This document shows positions 5,456 through 5,949 of a DNA stretch of 5,949 bases, piece after piece. A model generated the notes under the pieces. The model had not been told where the DNA came from and did no database searches. It saw nothing but the letters and a program-made list of their open reading frames with translations. Origin of the DNA: Bacteroidota bacterium (GTDB lineage: Bacteria > Bacteroidota > Bacteroidia > Chitinophagales > Chitinophagaceae); contig JAFAGI010000024.1 in the NCBI GenBank assembly GCA_023422835.1, positions 1 through 5,949 of the forward strand, in the 5' to 3' direction. A program made the position numbers and the translations under genes. How positions within the stretch are numbered: position 1 is the first letter of the stretch; the number at the start of each line of letters is the position of its first letter.

Positions 5456-5487
5456 GGCGCGCGGGGTGACGTGCCCACCCCGCGCCC
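5456..5487 (+). promoter_or_regulatory. Stable hairpin between precursor and downstream gene
   Basis: GCGGGGTG (5461-5468) pairs perfectly with CACCCCGC (5476-5483) around a seven-base loop. The stem is extended by C5460-G5484, G5459-C5485 and, past bulged C5458, G5457-C5486 and G5456-C5487. No T run follows. Located 12 bases after the precursor stop and 17 before the next ATG, it fits a partial terminator or mRNA-protecting stem, a common way for RiPP operons to make more precursor than downstream protein. Confidence 0.55.
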
Positions 5488-5504
5488 GCAGAGGTTGAGG
5501 ACAC

Positions 5505-5949
5505 ATGCGCACCACCACGATCGGCGACGTAAAGGTCCTGCTGCCGGACCTCGAACCGGACGACCTCGACACCACGACGGACCTGGTGAACGGCCTCACC
5601 GAGGCCCTCGTCGAGGGCTCGGCGTGGCGCGGCTCGCACCTTGAGGACGCCAGTATCCGCAGCAGCATGATCACCAGTGCGGACCTGAGCGAGAGCACCT
5701 GGGAAGCCGGCAGCCTCTACGGCTGCGAGATCACCCGCACCGACTTCTCCGGAGCGACCCTGACCGGCATCACCATCGAACGGTGTGCGATCACCGGCTC
5801 CCGGTTCACCGGCACCAGACTCACCGACGTACGCCTCAAGGACGTCCTGTTCGACGGCTGCCGCTTCGACTACGCCACCCTCCAGCGCGTCGCCGCCGCC
5901 GGCTCGGTCGCCTTCACCGACTGCACTCTCACGAACGGCGCGTGGTCGT
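5505..5949 (+). CDS. Pentapeptide-repeat protein (partial, 3' end outside window)
   Basis: The visible 148 residues start at ATG 5505 after GAGG (5497-5500). A non-repeat N-terminus (1-40) is followed by pentapeptide repeats. The central hydrophobic residue falls at exactly every fifth position from L46 to L126: L46, I51, I56, L61, W66, L71, I76, F81, L86, I91, I96, F101, L106, L111, F116, F121, L126. A classic unit is ADLSE (59-63). Such repeats fold into a right-handed quadrilateral beta-helix. Some members (MfpA/Qnr/McbG types) mimic DNA and protect or inhibit gyrase; many have unknown roles. After about 128 the register breaks (VAAAGSVAFTDC), perhaps a loop or coil change. Its place after the precursor makes immunity or an accessory role possible, but this is inference. 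No stop codon is reached. Confidence 0.88.
   Translation, partial: MRTTTIGDVKVLLPDLEPDDLDTTTDLVNGLTEALVEGSAWRGSHLEDASIRSSMITSADLSESTWEAGSLYGCEITRTDFSGATLTGITIERCAITGSRFTGTRLTDVRLKDVLFDGCRFDYATLQRVAAAGSVAFTDCTLTNGAWS

Noticed and set aside
4873..5478. Minus-strand frame opposite the radical SAM remnant and precursor.
   Set aside because: The plus strand carries recognisable radical SAM and RiPP precursor sequence; the opposite frame is a by-product of GC bias.
1..5949. CRISPR array or insertion sequence.
   Set aside because: No regularly spaced direct repeats, no transposase-like protein and no paired terminal repeats were seen.

Overview
The window comes from a high-GC actinomycete (Streptomyces/Micromonospora-type). 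The signs are G/C-rich third codon positions, GTG starts, an actinobacterial HTH regulator family, and a precursor peptide resembling the actinobacterial AmcA group of cyclophane-containing RiPPs. The genus cannot be fixed from the sequence alone.

Left end (1-238): a complete tRNA-Lys(CTT) with encoded CCA, followed by a textbook intrinsic terminator. Next (239-1123, minus strand): one unrecognised 294-residue protein with a Cys/His-rich N-terminus and a candidate promoter at 1171-1199. It converges on the tRNA. The 450-base divergent interval 1124-1574 carries no convincing gene, only that promoter and a nested inverted repeat ahead of the regulator.

Centre (1575-3819, plus strand): a two-gene unit of an actinobacterial helix-turn-helix/TPR-like regulator (450 aa) and an APH-fold phosphotransferase (294 aa). 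The ribosome binding site of the second gene overlaps the stop codon of the first. A small hairpin follows.

Right half (4034-5949, plus strand): a RiPP-like operon. Three small genes and a radical SAM gene are joined stop-to-start by four-base overlaps at 4258, 4419 and 4763. They are followed by a 60-aa precursor peptide and a pentapeptide-repeat protein that runs off the edge. The precursor's C-terminal half has five aromatic-X-X motifs (FDN, WAN, FDS, WDN, WNK), as expected for three-residue cyclophane crosslinking.

The radical SAM gene that should make those crosslinks is broken. The first cysteine of CxxxCxxC is Tyr, a block after the cluster motif (including the expected GGE motif) is missing, there is a one-base frameshift in a C run, and the C-terminal half is gone, ending just where the precursor's ribosome binding site begins. 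The precursor and its downstream gene look intact. The window therefore shows a cyclophane RiPP locus with a decaying maturase, whose peptide is either unmodified or matured by an enzyme encoded elsewhere.
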